DNA of 64,000 nt from Paulinella micropora (Eukaryota; Cercozoa; Imbricatea; Euglyphida; Paulinellidae). The stretch spans positions 332,501 through 396,500 of the forward strand of contig WBZZ01003018.1 of the NCBI GenBank assembly GCA_019918135.1, in the 5' to 3' direction. The stretch's first letter is position 1. The number at the start of each line of letters is the position of its first letter. The position numbers and the translations under genes were made by a program. Below are positions 25,501-35,046 of this stretch, piece by piece. Below the pieces are notes generated by a model. The model saw only the letters and a program-made list of their open reading frames with translations, searched no databases and was not told the DNA's origin.

Positions 25501-25864
25501 GGACAAAGAGTCACGGCTCTTACATGCCAAACACAAAAGCGCAAGACCCTCGAAGAAAGCCAAACACAAAGCTGAGGACGAAGAGGAAGAGGAAGAAGAG
25601 GCTGAGGCCGAGTTCCAGCCCATGCCCGCAGCCATGAAAGGAGAGGAAGAAGAGGAGGCGGAGGCAGAAGAAGGGCCAGCAGAAGAAGCAAAGGAAAATG
25701 AAGACGTGCCTGAAGGTGAGGTGGAAGATGAAGGAAGTAAAAAGAAGAAAAAGAAAGAAAAGAAGAAAAAGAAAGAAAAGAAGAAAAAGAAAGAAAAGAA
25801 GAAAAAGAAAGACAAAAAGAGTACAGATGGAGACAGACAGAGTGAAGACCTATCGGACGGGTAA
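13895..25864 (+). CDS. LEO1: LEO1, Paf1-complex subunit (11 exons)
   Basis: LEO1 belongs to the nuclear Paf1 complex that travels with RNA polymerase II. Exons by splice site and frame: 13895-14459, 22113-22177, 22238-22294, 22417-22713, 22849 to about 22951, about 23261-23298, 23325-23392, 23479-23550, 23616-23710, 23775-23871 and about 25397-25864. Exon 1 gives an acidic N-terminus with repeated D-I/L-F-G and DLSEEE motifs. The conserved core follows: TPNVVGIDLHEY, then RLRLTAENVIRWRF, NARVVKWSDGS, GTEVF, ITFVPYGFKSKTHEKF, VLAERGIKATKIM and EYQKEAEIKEAKALRQRKR. The last exon is acidic then Lys-rich and stops at TAA. Joins between exons 1-4, 7-8 and 9-11 keep frame. Those around exons 5-7 do not resolve cleanly, so one boundary or base there is uncertain. 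A poly-Thr/Ser insert lies in exon 4. The 7.7-kb first intron is packed with SINEs. Confidence 0.85.
14690..15385 (-). mobile_element. LINE/SINE-like 3' end with (TTA)n tail
   Basis: On minus the sequence ends GGAGGCGCATGGCCCTCGGG, then CTCAGCCATGACAGATC and a (TTA)n tail at 14690-14762. This matches the pattern of the other element ends but is a distinct sequence. A further end of the LINE type (aggcttcctcagactg) occurs at 14623-14675. The body is about 620 bp and includes a 27-bp minisatellite. No open frame is convincing. Confidence 0.5.
15164..15330. repeat. 25-27 bp minisatellite
   Basis: About seven imperfect units of the form gcctcggaaccaacacaaca plus acata. The long minus-strand frames here, with repeating CCCVGSEAMLL-like peptides, are translations of the repeat. 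Confidence 0.85.
15458..15688 (-). mobile_element. tRNA-derived SINE, short form (copy 4)
   Basis: Single-module form of about 231 bp. It has the diagnostic bases gcaaatctgc and gataggctc, where long forms usually have gcatttctgc and gataagctc. Confidence 0.85.
15723..16630. repeat. 493-bp tandem duplication
   Basis: The unit beginning tttactatatctgaggcg starts at 15723 and again at 16216. The copies differ at only a few positions. The second is cut by a (TAA)n tract at about 16629. The end (aggccattgggctgga) suggests a mobile-element segment, but I cannot place it. Confidence 0.85.
16663..16928 (-). mobile_element. tRNA-derived SINE, long form (copy 5)
   Basis: Full length, double module, with its tail at 16629-16662. 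Confidence 0.85.
17004..17123 (-). mobile_element. tRNA-derived SINE, 3' fragment (copy 6)
   Basis: Only the 3' half remains (to ggcagttccaac). The tRNA-like head is missing, replaced by a new (TAA)n tract, as in 5'-truncated retroposition. Confidence 0.8.
17143..17188 (-). mobile_element. tRNA-derived SINE, 46-bp 3' fragment (copy 7)
   Basis: Only the terminal 46 bp remain between two (TAA)n tracts. It marks the minimal 3' segment shared by inserted copies. Confidence 0.8.
17256..17521 (-). mobile_element. tRNA-derived SINE, long form (copy 8)
   Basis: Full length, double module, with both promoter boxes intact by eye. Confidence 0.85.
17597..17689 (-). mobile_element. Third type of 3' end in the (TAA)n array
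   Basis: About 93 bp, ending on minus GGAGGCACATGTCCGACAGG, then CAATTGACTGATGTC and the (TAT)n tail. Its 3' end follows the same layout as the SINE and LINE ends, but the body is unrelated. It is probably a truncated copy of another LINE or SINE. Confidence 0.55.
17717..17955 (-). mobile_element. tRNA-derived SINE, diverged subfamily (copy 9)
   Basis: A clearly older or separate subfamily. The tRNA-like head reads TGGCACCGCGATAGCCCAGT, and the module is tccaagccttccagacagac with a different spacer. It keeps the B-box-like GTTCGATTCC. Confidence 0.8.
18039..18305 (-). mobile_element. tRNA-derived SINE, long form (copy 10)
   Basis: Same variant as copy 1: the second module is preceded by ccagaaatagaccgg. 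The shared variant suggests these copies have a common source. Confidence 0.85.
18358..18502 (-). mobile_element. Second short element (copy 2, truncated)
   Basis: Matches 8525-8698 but lacks about 30 bp at its 5' end. Confidence 0.7.
18535..18764 (-). mobile_element. tRNA-derived SINE, short form (copy 11)
   Basis: Single-module form. It has cgcacgggcagttccg, a variant also seen in copies at 21521 and 42910. Confidence 0.85.
18771..19046 (-). mobile_element. tRNA-derived SINE, long form with head duplication (copy 12)
   Basis: Double-module copy with only a six-base tail (ataata) separating it from copy 11. The first ten bases of the head (cacggtgtcc) are duplicated at 19037-19046. Confidence 0.8.
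19122..19294 (-). mobile_element. Second short element (copy 3)
   Basis: Full-length match to the element at 8525-8698, with the tail at 19047-19121. Confidence 0.7.
19350..19580 (-). mobile_element. tRNA-derived SINE, short form (copy 13)
   Basis: Single module, full tRNA-like head. Confidence 0.85.
19629..19679 (-). mobile_element. LINE 3' end, 51 bp
   Basis: Same as the last 51 bp of the LINE at 6208-7736 (on plus, ggcttcctcagactatagca onward), set between two TAA tracts. It is an extreme 5' truncation. Confidence 0.75.
19703..19875 (-). mobile_element. Second short element (copy 4)
   Basis: Full-length match to the element at 8525-8698. Confidence 0.7.
19931..20245 (-). mobile_element. 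Two partial SINE copies (14 and 15)
   Basis: A 51-bp 3' fragment (19931-19981), a TAA tract, then a short-form copy (20026-20245) lacking the last bases of its tRNA-like head, where AAT repeats take over. Confidence 0.75.
20285..21045. repeat. GC-rich imperfect tandem repeats
   Basis: Units of about 150-190 bp recur with blocks ccccgtcgacagggtacgtt, then ttgccggag and gcctggtggcacaaga, separated by runs of C or G. Long open frames in all phases follow from base composition. I see no recognisable protein. It may be a satellite or remnant of a GC-rich element. Confidence 0.65.
21055..21395. repeat. Tandem duplication, about 184 bp
   Basis: Two copies of a unit beginning ttggcattcaggacactc, at 21056 and about 21239, each containing the palindrome cgcaaatatttgcg or a close form and ending in tcccacaaaccat. 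No coding is evident. Confidence 0.8.
21521..21751 (+). mobile_element. tRNA-derived SINE, short form, plus strand (copy 16)
   Basis: The only SINE copy on plus. It starts GGACACCGTGTTAGCCCAGT, carries both promoter boxes and ends CAGAGAAGCAC followed by a short (TAT)n tail. It too sits directly after an (ATT)n tract (21489-21520). Confidence 0.85.
21776..22030. repeat. AGT, TTC and TCC simple tracts in LEO1 intron 1
   Basis: AGT units give way to CTT, then TCC repeats. The pyrimidine-rich end lies about 80 bp before the exon 2 acceptor. Confidence 0.85.
23872..25396. repeat. LEO1 last intron with GTAT/TATG simple repeats
   Basis: GTAT/GTAC units (about 24060-24290), TGTTA/TATGT units (24300-24560), CATA units (24660-24790) and CATGA units (24830-24900) fill most of the intron, ending in a TG tract at 25326-25375 before the acceptor. 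Frames of poly-Met/Tyr/Val/Cys on both strands are repeat translations. Confidence 0.85.
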
Positions 25865-26034
25865 CCCTACCCTGTCTTCGATTTGGGGGCTGTCAAGAAA
25901 ATGAAGAACCAAAAGAGTAAGCATGCGCAGATTAAAAGACCCATCGTATGTGTGAGGTGTATGCGGATGGTCCAGTGAGTCTTATGTTCTTCATGCATTC
26001 TTTTGAAACGAGTTATTACTTACTTACTAGTTTT

Positions 26035-26093
26035 TAATAGTAGTAATAATAGTTACAGAAGTAGTAGTAGCAGCAGCAGCAACAGTAGTAGTA

Positions 26094-26125
<32 letters not shown>

Positions 26126-26183
26126 ATACTAGTACTAGTACTAGTACCAGTACTAGCACTAGTAGCAGTAGTAGTAGTAGCAA

Positions 26184-26227
<44 letters not shown>

Positions 26228-26734
26228 ATAGTAGTAGAAGAAGAAGAAGAAGGAGAAGGAGAGGAAGTAGAAGAAGTAGAAGAAGAAGTAGAAGAAGAAG
26301 TAGAAGAAGAAGTAGAAGAAGTAGAAGAAGTAGAAGAAGAAGAAGAAGTAGAAGTAGTAGAAGTAGTAGTAGCAGTAGTAGCAGCAGTAGTAGCAGTAGT
26401 GGTAGCAGTAGTGGTAGCAGTAGTAGTAGCAGTAGTAGCAGTAGTAGGAGCAGTAGTAGTAGAAGCAGTAGTAGTAGAAGTAGTAGTAGTAGTAGTAGTA
26501 GAAGTAGTAGTAGTAGAAGTAGAAGTAGTAGAAGTAGTAGTAGTAGAAGTAATAGTAGTAGAAGTATTAGTAGTCGTAGTAGTAGTAGTCGTAGTAGTAG
26601 TAGTAGTAGTAGTAGTAGAAGTAGTAGAAGTAGAAGTAGTAGAAGTAGTAGTAGTAGAAGTAGTAGAAGTAGTAGAAGTAGTAGTAGAAGTAGTTGTAGT
26701 AGAAGTAATAGTAGAAGTAGTAGAAGTAGTAGTA

Positions 26735-26765
<31 letters not shown>

Positions 26766-26785
26766 AAGTAGTAGTAGAAGTAGTA

Positions 26786-26829
<44 letters not shown>

Positions 26830-26836
26830 CGTAGAG
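26035..26836. repeat. 800-bp (AGT)n trinucleotide tract
   Basis: Almost continuous AGT with AGA and AGC variants over 800 bp, beginning about 170 bp past the LEO1 stop. Very long frames of poly-Val, Ser, Leu, Thr or Tyr arise from it and are not proteins. Confidence 0.95.
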
Positions 26837-26839
26837 CAC

Positions 26840-28930
26840 TCGCAGAGTCGATGACCGCCAACTTCGGCAAGGGCGGCCCGGGCCCGGGCACGAAGATGCC
26901 TGCCGGCGTGAAGCACTGTTGCACCCTGACTAGCCACTCGCACCAGTCCGGCAGTGTCTGTGTTAGTACGAGTGTCGGACGCAGTCGATCGCTTGCAGTT
27001 ACCAGAACGTGGACCACTACACGCGCTGCGCCGCCCGACCCGACAGTGTCCAGTCGATACTGTAGCTAGGACAGCCGGCCTCCGCCTGCAGCAGGTGTTC
27101 CCACGTGAAGGCGCCCTCGCCCCAACCATCGAGCGTTCTGTGCAGCGGCCAGCTGTGGAAACGCGATTGGCCGCCTTCGGGCGCCTAGTTTCTCCTGGCG
27201 CACTGCAGCCTCGACAACTCGCAGGCCGCCGGCAGCCGAGCCCGAGTGCTCGCACCCATTGCAGCACGCGCTCGGTGGCAGTGCACGCTTGGTCCAGCTA
27301 CATTGTTAGGCTGTCAGCGTTTCTGCTGAGGCGCGCGCCCGCGACGCGCGCGCGCAGCAGCAGGAGCACCAGAGCAGCTTCGCGGCGGTCGTTCGTTACG
27401 GCGCAGCGCGCTGTGGTCTGGACCAGCCGCTAATATAACTAGCGGCGGTAGGCGCACTTGTATGCGACGCGCGTTGCTACCTGTGTTGCCGAGACAGCTG
27501 GCGCCCCCCTGCCCTCCCCCGGGCGCGCACTAGAGGGAGCACTCTAGACGCAACCAGAAGCGAAACTGCTGTGAAGCGGACAGCGAAAGCTGCTCGTCAC
27601 AGGCGAGCCAGCCGGCACGCTGCTAATGAGTTCGCATTGCAACGAGCAGCTGTGTGTCAGGCAGCTTTCTGCGGAGCACCCGGGGGCGGCAGCACGCCAC
27701 TAGTAGCGCTAGCTCGAACAGCGCGTCCACGTCCTGCGCCGTGGCGGCCGACAGTTCCTAGCATCATGAAAGATGTTGAGCTAACCAGCACGCGTCTGCA
27801 GCGAAATCGTCCTTCCAGGCGGCCGGCTGCCGCGCGCGCGCGGCAGCCGTCCGCAGCTACTGACTCTCACGCGATGCTCACTGTACCAGAGCGCGCCATC
27901 GGGTCGCACCAGCCGCAGCTCGGCGACAGCGCGCCGCGCACAACTGCTTGCACCAAACAGCTGCTGCTGCTGCTGCTGTTGTAGGTGAGTGCTACTGGCG
28001 CAGGCGCGGGCTGGCGGAACCAATCTAGCGCTGTGTCGAGCGCCGAGGATCTGGCTGTTTCTACCCACTGCAGTCCAGCTGCTACAGACAGCGTTTGGCA
28101 CAGCTACCACTCTGCGTGTGCTGAACTTGCTACTGACGACTGCTAAGCCTCTGCTTGCACAGTGGAGCTGGCGTGCCACAACAGCTACATCACTGCCCAG
28201 GCGTGCGTCTCTGTGGCGCGCGACGCCAGCAGCCAGAACTGCGCCAGGCGGTGCAGCACGCTGTCCTTGAGATAAATGGAAGTCAACATTGTCTGGCGCG
28301 GCGTTGGCGTTGTCACCGCCAACTCCACGCAGACTGTTAGCGCTAGCTGCACCCACTCGCGCGGCGGGAGCAGGCCGGTGCAGGCGTTGGATGTGCACTG
28401 ACGAGCGAGCAGCCATAGCAACAGCACGGTCGCGAGCTGCGCGTGCGGCTGTGCTTGGCTGCCGCAGACGTCCAGCAACGCCTCGGTTAAGCACAAGTGC
28501 CCGCTACCGAGCCTACTAGCAATCTGGAACGCGCCGCACCCCAGCAGCGCGCTTGCCAGCCGCAGCCGCTCCTCTGCTGACTGGCACGAGCTGAACGCCG
28601 CTCGTAAGGTGCGGGCTATTTCGTCGCTGCCTGCGTTCCCGTCGGCGATCGTACTAGTCACACAGCAAGTGGCTGCTCGGATGGGCGCGGGCGCGAAGAC
28701 AGTAATTTCAATCACGTCGTACCCAAACAATCTGTGCCTGTCGCTGTCCACGCTGAAACAACGTGTGCCGATCTCCTGCAGCTGCTGCGACTGCATTTTC
28801 GCACTGAGCACCACCAAGCGCTACGCAAAGTCCGTGACGAACCACTGGTTCTGCTTGCCTAGCGAGAACAGCAACCACAGCCGCCGCGGGTGGTGCATGG
28901 AGGGGCGCTTCTGTACACGAGAGTGAGACA
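26840..28930 (-). pseudogene. GC-rich coding-like region, frame broken, unidentified
   Basis: The minus strand has a clear GC-rich coding look. The best segment is 28817-28185, including SVDSDRHRLFGYDVIEITVF and EERLRLASALLGCGAFQIAS. The same frame extends upstream to a Met near 28893 and downstream to about 26840 (VQQCFTPAGIFVPGPGPPLP), but it is crossed by about ten stop codons of all three types. I do not recognise a domain. It could be a decayed gene, several small exons, or GC-rich DNA with few stops by chance. Any real start and end are unknown. Confidence 0.3.
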
Positions 28931-29600
28931 CAGCAAAAGAACAAAAAAAAAAGAAAAAACAAGTTTTTTTGCAAAGCAATTGTAATACACCAGATGCACA
29001 CACATACCTATAGCGAAGAAAAAGGAAGGCAGCAGAAATATATGTATCCTCCTGAGAAAAAAGAAAATGAAGTAGGGAAAGAGACGGTGTGGCGGGGGGG
29101 GGGGGGGGGGGAAGCCACGGACGGCGGAAGGGGATAGAGAGGAAGTTTGTGGTGCAAACGCTGTCGCGAGATACTACACACTAGTGTGGGGGGGGGACAG
29201 AGTGGTTGGGGGGCAGTCGCGCTGCCCCCCCCCCCCCTGCCCATCTTTCTCAGTTTTTGTTTATTGTTGCAGTGGGAAAAGATAGAAAGGAGAAGGCAAA
29301 GAGGGGGGGGGGGGCCGCTGTAGTGGCGAGAGAGAGCTTCCTCTAACCAGTGCAGGCGTTTTCGTCTCCTCTCTTATTTCCCCCCCCCCCCTCCCCCCTC
29401 CCTCTCTCTCCGCCTCTGCAGGGAGGGGGGGGGTCATTTTTTTTGCCGTAATTCATTAAAGAAGATATTGGTGCTTTACGTGGACTAGGCCAGATCTTGC
29501 TGTTAAATTAGAGTAGTGATTTTTTTGGTTTCTCGCCAACTCTGATTCTGCACCCACCTAAGCGCTCCTTCTCACGCCTCTTCCACACTTTCTCTAGTGT
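28931..29600. other. Low-complexity region without a gene
   Basis: Poly-A, poly-G and poly-C runs (for example 29093-29111, 29185-29240 and 29305-29315) with purine-rich filler. I see no supported gene. Confidence 0.7.
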
Positions 29601-29855
29601 TGTGCTGATTTCTTTTTTCTGTACTGGCTGGCACCGAATGGAGGCGAGCAGGAGAAACATAACACAGGTAAACACATTTTACATAGTGCTTACTTTAAAA
29701 GAGCAAAGAAAGAAAGCAATAAACACAAACAAAGCTGCTAAAGCAGTCGGCGGCAGGAAAAAGCGAGCAGCCGAGGACTACTCTGCTCTTCTGAATGCAA
29801 TTGGGTTGCCTGACCAATATAACAACTTGCTAAATTCTTGTTCCTTAAAGCCTAG

Positions 29856-31013
29856 TTGCAACAATTGCTAACAATCGATTTGTTAAACCAAACAAAACTG
29901 CAATCTATCCCGGGAAGCAAGAGAGTTCTCAGAAAGTTAATATCGACAGGCTTTGTGTTAAGCATCTTCTCTATCGCAGGCGGCATAAAATATATTTACG
30001 TAACTTCATCCCACATCACCAGCGGAAATACTGAGCTTATATGGCCCGAATGGCCTCACAATAGAACGAGTAGTACTTCACTCTTAAGCCCCGTGCCTGT
30101 CAGTAGATTTCTGAACAGTGCAGCAGAATCCGATGACATGCAGGAGAATTGCTGGCAAAACATGAACACTCTTATGAGTTACTGTTCGCCTGCTTCTTCC
30201 GACTATGAAGAGAAAACGCAACGGGCCTTGCAAACTGCAATGCGTGAGGTGCGAGAAGAGCAGGCACCAGACGGCACAGGGCCTACCAGTGGCATATCGA
30301 AAGAAGGTGACGAAGAAAGTGACGAAGAAGTAGAACTAGAAGACGATTCGACTGAAGAAGACAAGAAAAACCATGAATCAGACGGTACAGGAACTATTAC
30401 TAGCAGCAATGCAGGAAGCGCTAGCCAGAATAGCCAGGAATCAGACGGTACAGGAAGTAGTAGCAACAATACAGGAAACGCGGGCGGTGCATGGGCGTTT
30501 GTCAAAACAACTATCACAAGAGTTGTAACTGGTCTGGCAATTATGGGAGCTTTTGTGTATGTCGCGCGGCAAAGAAACGTCGAAAATGAAGTAGCTGCAG
30601 GATGCGAAGGAAGCGTTGCCCCGAACAGCTCACAAGCTGTTGGCGACGGAAACAAACCAAAGAGTCGTAACAGGCGCCCAGTGGCACCAACTAATAGACA
30701 AACTCGCTCCATGACATTGAAGAATAAACCTCCTCAAGCAGAAGCAGTTTTCTTCTCAAATGATGAGAATTACACCAAAGGTCAGCCGCAGAAAAAGTAT
30801 TTGTTGTCCAGCCCACAGATCTCGGAAGGCTCCGCTGACATAACCTACTCGCTACAGTTGGAGAAAGTCTCGGCCGAGCGGCCCGTGGGTCACACACGAT
30901 TCCTGACTTTGACTACGCTTGGTGACTGGTTGGCCCTAGCAGAGCTTATGCTAGGCCTGCCTTACCGCGAGCTGGGGAGTACTGCTCGCATGTGGCTTCA
31001 CGAGCTCCGCTGA
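29856..31013 (+). CDS. Putative two-span membrane protein, unknown
   Basis: A single open frame of 385 codons. Hydrophobic spans are seen near residues 29-53 (LISTGFVLSIFSIAGGIKYI) and near 208-234 (ITRVVTGLAIMGAFVYVA). Between them is an acidic, Ser-rich linker with the motif ESDGTG twice. The segment after the second span is basic. I do not recognise the family. The start is uncertain: an overlapping frame at 29602-29871 ends just inside it and could be an upstream exon or part of the same gene in another frame. Base composition is lower in GC than its neighbours. Its reality rests on length and composition only. Confidence 0.4.
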   Translation: MQQLLTIDLLNQTKLQSIPGSKRVLRKLISTGFVLSIFSIAGGIKYIYVTSSHITSGNTELIWPEWPHNRTSSTSLLSPVPVSRFLNSAAESDDMQENCWQNMNTLMSYCSPASSDYEEKTQRALQTAMREVREEQAPDGTGPTSGISKEGDEESDEEVELEDDSTEEDKKNHESDGTGTITSSNAGSASQNSQESDGTGSSSNNTGNAGGAWAFVKTTITRVVTGLAIMGAFVYVARQRNVENEVAAGCEGSVAPNSSQAVGDGNKPKSRNRRPVAPTNRQTRSMTLKNKPPQAEAVFFSNDENYTKGQPQKKYLLSSPQISEGSADITYSLQLEKVSAERPVGHTRFLTLTTLGDWLALAELMLGLPYRELGSTARMWLHELR

Positions 31014-31149
31014 GTCTACAAAAGAGTATTAGTGAAGTAAAGAAAGATATTCTAACATGTTTTCTATCACTGAAGTTTCCCCATTCGGACCATACTTCGC
31101 GACCAATCTGTTTTTTACGGACCCAATTCACTAGATATTCCGACGAATT

Positions 31150-31227
31150 TGCGCTGGCAGCGAAATTCACCGTGAAATCCGGAATCCACTCTTTTTTTTT
31201 ACGTCGGCGGGCGGGGGGAAAAAATAT

Positions 31228-31258
<31 letters not shown>

Positions 31259-31345
31259 TATATATATATAACTCCCCCGCCCGCCGACGTTCGCTCAGCC
31301 ACGAATTAAGTTTACGATATGGTTGCCGAAATGTCCTTAGTAGCC
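31150..31345. mobile_element. MITE-like inverted repeat
   Basis: The arms cgtcggcgggcggggg and cccccgcccgccgacg flank a poly-A/TA core. Outside the arms lie gcgaaattcaccg and ttgccgaaatgtcctt, the same flanking words found around the repeats at 58770-59350, so both belong to one family. Confidence 0.5.
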
Positions 31346-31639
31346 CAAACAAAAGATTCGGGGGGGGCCGGCCGTATTTTGCTGTCGAAGTAGTCACGCG
31401 CGCAATCGCCCGACGGGCGATTTGCGGTAGCTATAATTTGGCCGCGAAATCCGGAGCCTACCTAAAAAAAAAAGAAAAAGCAAGAAAAAAAAGGATTTTT
31501 TTTGGCCGCCAACGCCAGAGTTCCGGAAACTTAATTCACTGCTCATCCAAGTCTTCGAGGCTATGCCGAAAATGTTCATAACCAAAGTATTTTTTAAAAA
31601 TTAAAACAAGGATTCCTATCAATATTAACCCCCCTCCTT

Positions 31640-31860
31640 CTCTCCCCCTCCCCCTCCCCCCCAAAAAAAACAATCTAACCACTGCGCCATCTGTTCCCAA
31701 CATGAAACCTGTTCAAAAATCTCCACGGGCCTTACGGAAGTTTTTTTTCCTCCTCCCCTCCCCCTCCTCCCCCAAAAAAACAATCTAACCACTGCGCCAT
31801 CTGTTCCCAACATGAAACCTGTTCAAAAATCTCCACGGGCCTTACGGAAGTTTTTTTTTG
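31640..31860. repeat. Tandem duplication with a tRNA A-box-like motif
   Basis: Two copies of about 110 bp (31660 and 31770) contain, on minus, GGGAACAGATGGCGCAGTGG, where TGGCGCAGTGG fits the Pol III A-box consensus. No B box follows. They may be SINE or tRNA fragments. Confidence 0.5.
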
Positions 31861-31867
31861 CAGGGTT

Positions 31868-33242
31868 TCACATCAAAGGCAGGCGCTCCAAGACCTTCTC
31901 ATCTTTCCAGCCAAATAATTTCGTCAGCAATATTATCCATACGTTTTTGTTGGATTGCTCGTCAGTGCCGTTCTGCACTACCGGATTGCAGGGCGCCAGA
32001 AACTGGATAGACATTTTCTCAGCTTCGATCCAGGCAAAGGGTTTGCTAGACTTGTTCACGTGCATTCTTTCAAAAGTCAGGTTTAGCCGGTCGATCTCGC
32101 GAGCCAGAAACAGTATGCACCGAATCTGATGGTTTAGGCTTAGCAAGCTTGAGTCGCTGCGTACTGACACGCCGTCGTTGACTACTGATAGCCGCTGGTA
32201 GAAGTGCAGTTCAAAGTTCGTAGTCAAGAACTCTGGACTTTGTCTGCGCTGGTTGTGCAGGTGGATGAGAATTTCGTGCTGAGCAGGGAACGTCCCGAAG
32301 GCCAGGACCAGTCTTTCCAGTGAAATGCGGCTTCTCAGGGTAATCAGCATACTCTAAAACTGGGTAGCCTTGAATTGCTCGTCCCGGGCGTTGGCCCCCA
32401 TGCCGGAGCTCAGGCTTGGCTTGGGGTGTCAGATTGAGTAGGCAAGTGGTCAGAAGAGTCGAGCATTCCGTCATTTCATGCCCAGACATATTGACGCAAA
32501 ACGTGACCTTACACTCACTGCGTGTGTCGATCGAGAGGGAGCGACCCGGCGAAGCAGCGACGAGTTCAGTTGCCGTCAGGTCCACTTGCAAATGTTCCAG
32601 CTTCAGCAGACGAGCTTGGCGTGACACGCCGTCGATGGGCTCAGAAAGCAAGCGCCGACAGCCGGTGATAGAGAGATGACGAAGCAGTTCCGTGTTCTGG
32701 AGACAGGCCGCCAGCGTGCCCCCGTAGAGGCTAGGACAGTCTTGAATTTGCAGCGTTGCAAGCCGTTCGAACCTTGCTGTAAAAATCGATGCCAAAAGGC
32801 AGTCGGTCACGCCTTTGCCGGCGATGCGTACAGTTGTGATGTTGGCCCGGATCCACGACAAATTGCGCGATCGGGTCATAGGTTTGGATCCGGCGCTTGA
32901 TAAGACAAAATTAAACTTCAGTTCCTTAACAACACCGAACGCGCAGGCCCCTATAACATCGGACAGCTGCTCCGGCACTAGCGTAAAATCGAGTATTGTG
33001 TGCCCACGCAGGCATTGCTGGACCGCTTGGAGCAATTGGCGGATTTCCTGGGGCTCCTTCGGAAAAAGTACTACGCTGACGGTTTCGTAGTGTCTCCGAT
33101 GTCCTTGTTGTCCTTCAATCCCTCCAGACTCATCAACATTCGCACAGTTTCTTGGCTGAGGGGTAGATATTGTTGTTGCTTCGGGGAAACAGCCGGCGTG
33201 TTTGGTAGGGGGGTTTGCTAGCAAACAAGCCAAACGAGACAC
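31868..33242 (-). pseudogene. LRR-like protein gene, frame interrupted
   Basis: The main frame (33242-32211) gives repeats with leucine spacing typical of leucine-rich repeats, for example FERLATLQIQDCPSLYGGTL and NTELLRHLSITGCRRL, then LLKLEHLQVDLTATELV. Near 32345 the protein-like reading moves to another frame (32350-31868: LERLVLAFGTFPAQHEIL, INLTF-type strands). So the gene is either frameshifted or carries a short intron or assembly slip there. F-box/LRR proteins of the ubiquitin system are a possible family, but I see no F-box. The 5' end (to 33242) runs into Ser/Thr-poor low complexity and the true start is unclear. Confidence 0.4.
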
Positions 33243-33261
33243 ATGAATAGTTTTCGAAGTC

Positions 33262-34256
33262 TTAAAAAAATATAAGGAAAGAGAGAGAGAAAGAGAGAGA
33301 ACGAAAGGGAGAGAGAGAAAGAAAGGGAAGAACAGGAAGAAAAAAAAGAGATGTGATAGGAAGAGAAAAGAAAAAAAGAAGAAAGAAAAGAGAGAGGGAG
33401 AGAGAATGGAAACGGCTTGGAGAACAAAAAAGACCTGTGCTTGTTCGTAGACAAGAGTCAGCTCCTGACCAGGTTTGTCGTCTGCAGGATGACTCTATAC
33501 ATTCAAACATACACGTGCCTTTATTTCCTCCCAGCACAAAAAAGGACAGGGAGGGAGAGAGAGAGAAGGGTAAAGGAGGAGAAAGAACCTGTTGGACTGC
33601 ATCGTGTAGATTTTCCACGCCGGTAATCATGGGCTCGTGGGATTCCTACACAAAAAAAACAGGGTTGTGCCAGGAGGGGGGGAGGCCATGTGGCGCGGGG
33701 GAGGGGGGGGGGGGGGGGTGTGAGCTGGACGGGACCACCGATTGTGACGGAATGATCTCAGGGCCCGGGCGACTCATCATCATAGGTTGAGCGAAAGCAG
33801 TAGAAGAGCTTGCTGCCAACTACACGTATCATAGCATTTTGCGGTCGTTGGTTTTAAGCGCACGAACAAGCAAGAGAAAAAGAAAACAACAGAGAGAGAG
33901 AGAGAGAGAGTGAGAGAGAGTGAGAGAAAGGAAAAGAAAAACCTGTGGCTGTTCTTGTGCAAGGTAAGGCAAATGTGATGATGAAGGCCATGACGCCCCA
34001 AAGGCTAGAGGAGAGCTTCTCTGCTAAAAAAAAGGAAAAGGCAAAAAAAAAAAGAGTAAAAAGTGGGAGACTGTTGCAGAGGGCGGGGGGTACAAATTAC
34101 ACGAGGACTGAGTCTGGAGAGGGGGACGGGAGAAGAGAAGGGAAAAGGAGGAGGGGTTGAAGCAAAAACCAGCGGCTGCGCCAGGTCTGTTTTAGGGCTT
34201 GAAAGCATAGAATGTCTTTGGATCTAACAAAAGCGAAACAGAAAAGGAGTGTGGAA

Positions 34257-34290
<34 letters not shown>

Positions 34291-35012
34291 AAAATAGAGG
34301 GAGAGGGCGCGGGGGTAGGGGAGACCGGCGGGTAGTTTATTAGATTCGTGGCGGGCTGGCCTGCAGAGATCGGGTTTCTCATTGGCTGTGCAAACTGCAA
34401 GCGACACGATAGTTTGGCTTTCTGGAATATATGAAGACAGTGTTTTGTACGTGTATATAAAAAAAAGGGTATGGCTGATTATTATATACATGTGCAATAC
34501 CGTTCCGTTCGGAACATTGGTGGTGGTGCTGGCTAAGCTATGCACTAGCCTGACACACACGCAAAGATACACAAAGCAGAGATGCTAACATAATCATACA
34601 ATGAATCTACACCAACAGAAAAAAACTAGAAACTACAAGCTAGCGAATCATGGGAGCTTTGAAAATTCGCACCTGGTCAGCATTCACAACATTGAGGAGG
34701 AAAAAGAACCTGTTGGACTGCTTGTTGTAGATTTTGTAGATGGGTATTCGGGGCCTCGTGGGCTTCCTATACAAAAAAAAAGGGTTGTGCCGGGAGGGGG
34801 GGGGGCCATGTGGCGCAGGGGAGGGGGGGGGGGGGGGGCTTGTGAGCTGGACGGGACCATCGATTGCGACGGAATGATAGCGGGCGACTCATCATCATAG
34901 GTTGAGCGAAAGCAGTAGAAGAGCTTGCTGCCAACTACACATATCATAGCATTTTGCGGTCGTTGGTTTTAAGCGCACGAACAAGCAAGAAAAAAAGAAA
35001 ACAACAGACAGA

Positions 35013-35046
<34 letters not shown>

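Noticed and set aside
26035-27267. Very long open frames of poly-Leu, poly-Thr, poly-Val and poly-Tyr.
   Set aside because: Translations of the AGT repeat in different phases.
26840-28930. One minus-strand frame reads protein-like for 2 kb if TAG and TAA are taken as amino acids (possible recoded gene).
   Set aside because: The frame also contains a TGA. LEO1, DRG1 and others end at TAA, and the LINE frame ends at a TAG beside its tail, so the standard code holds. High GC makes stops rare in every frame.
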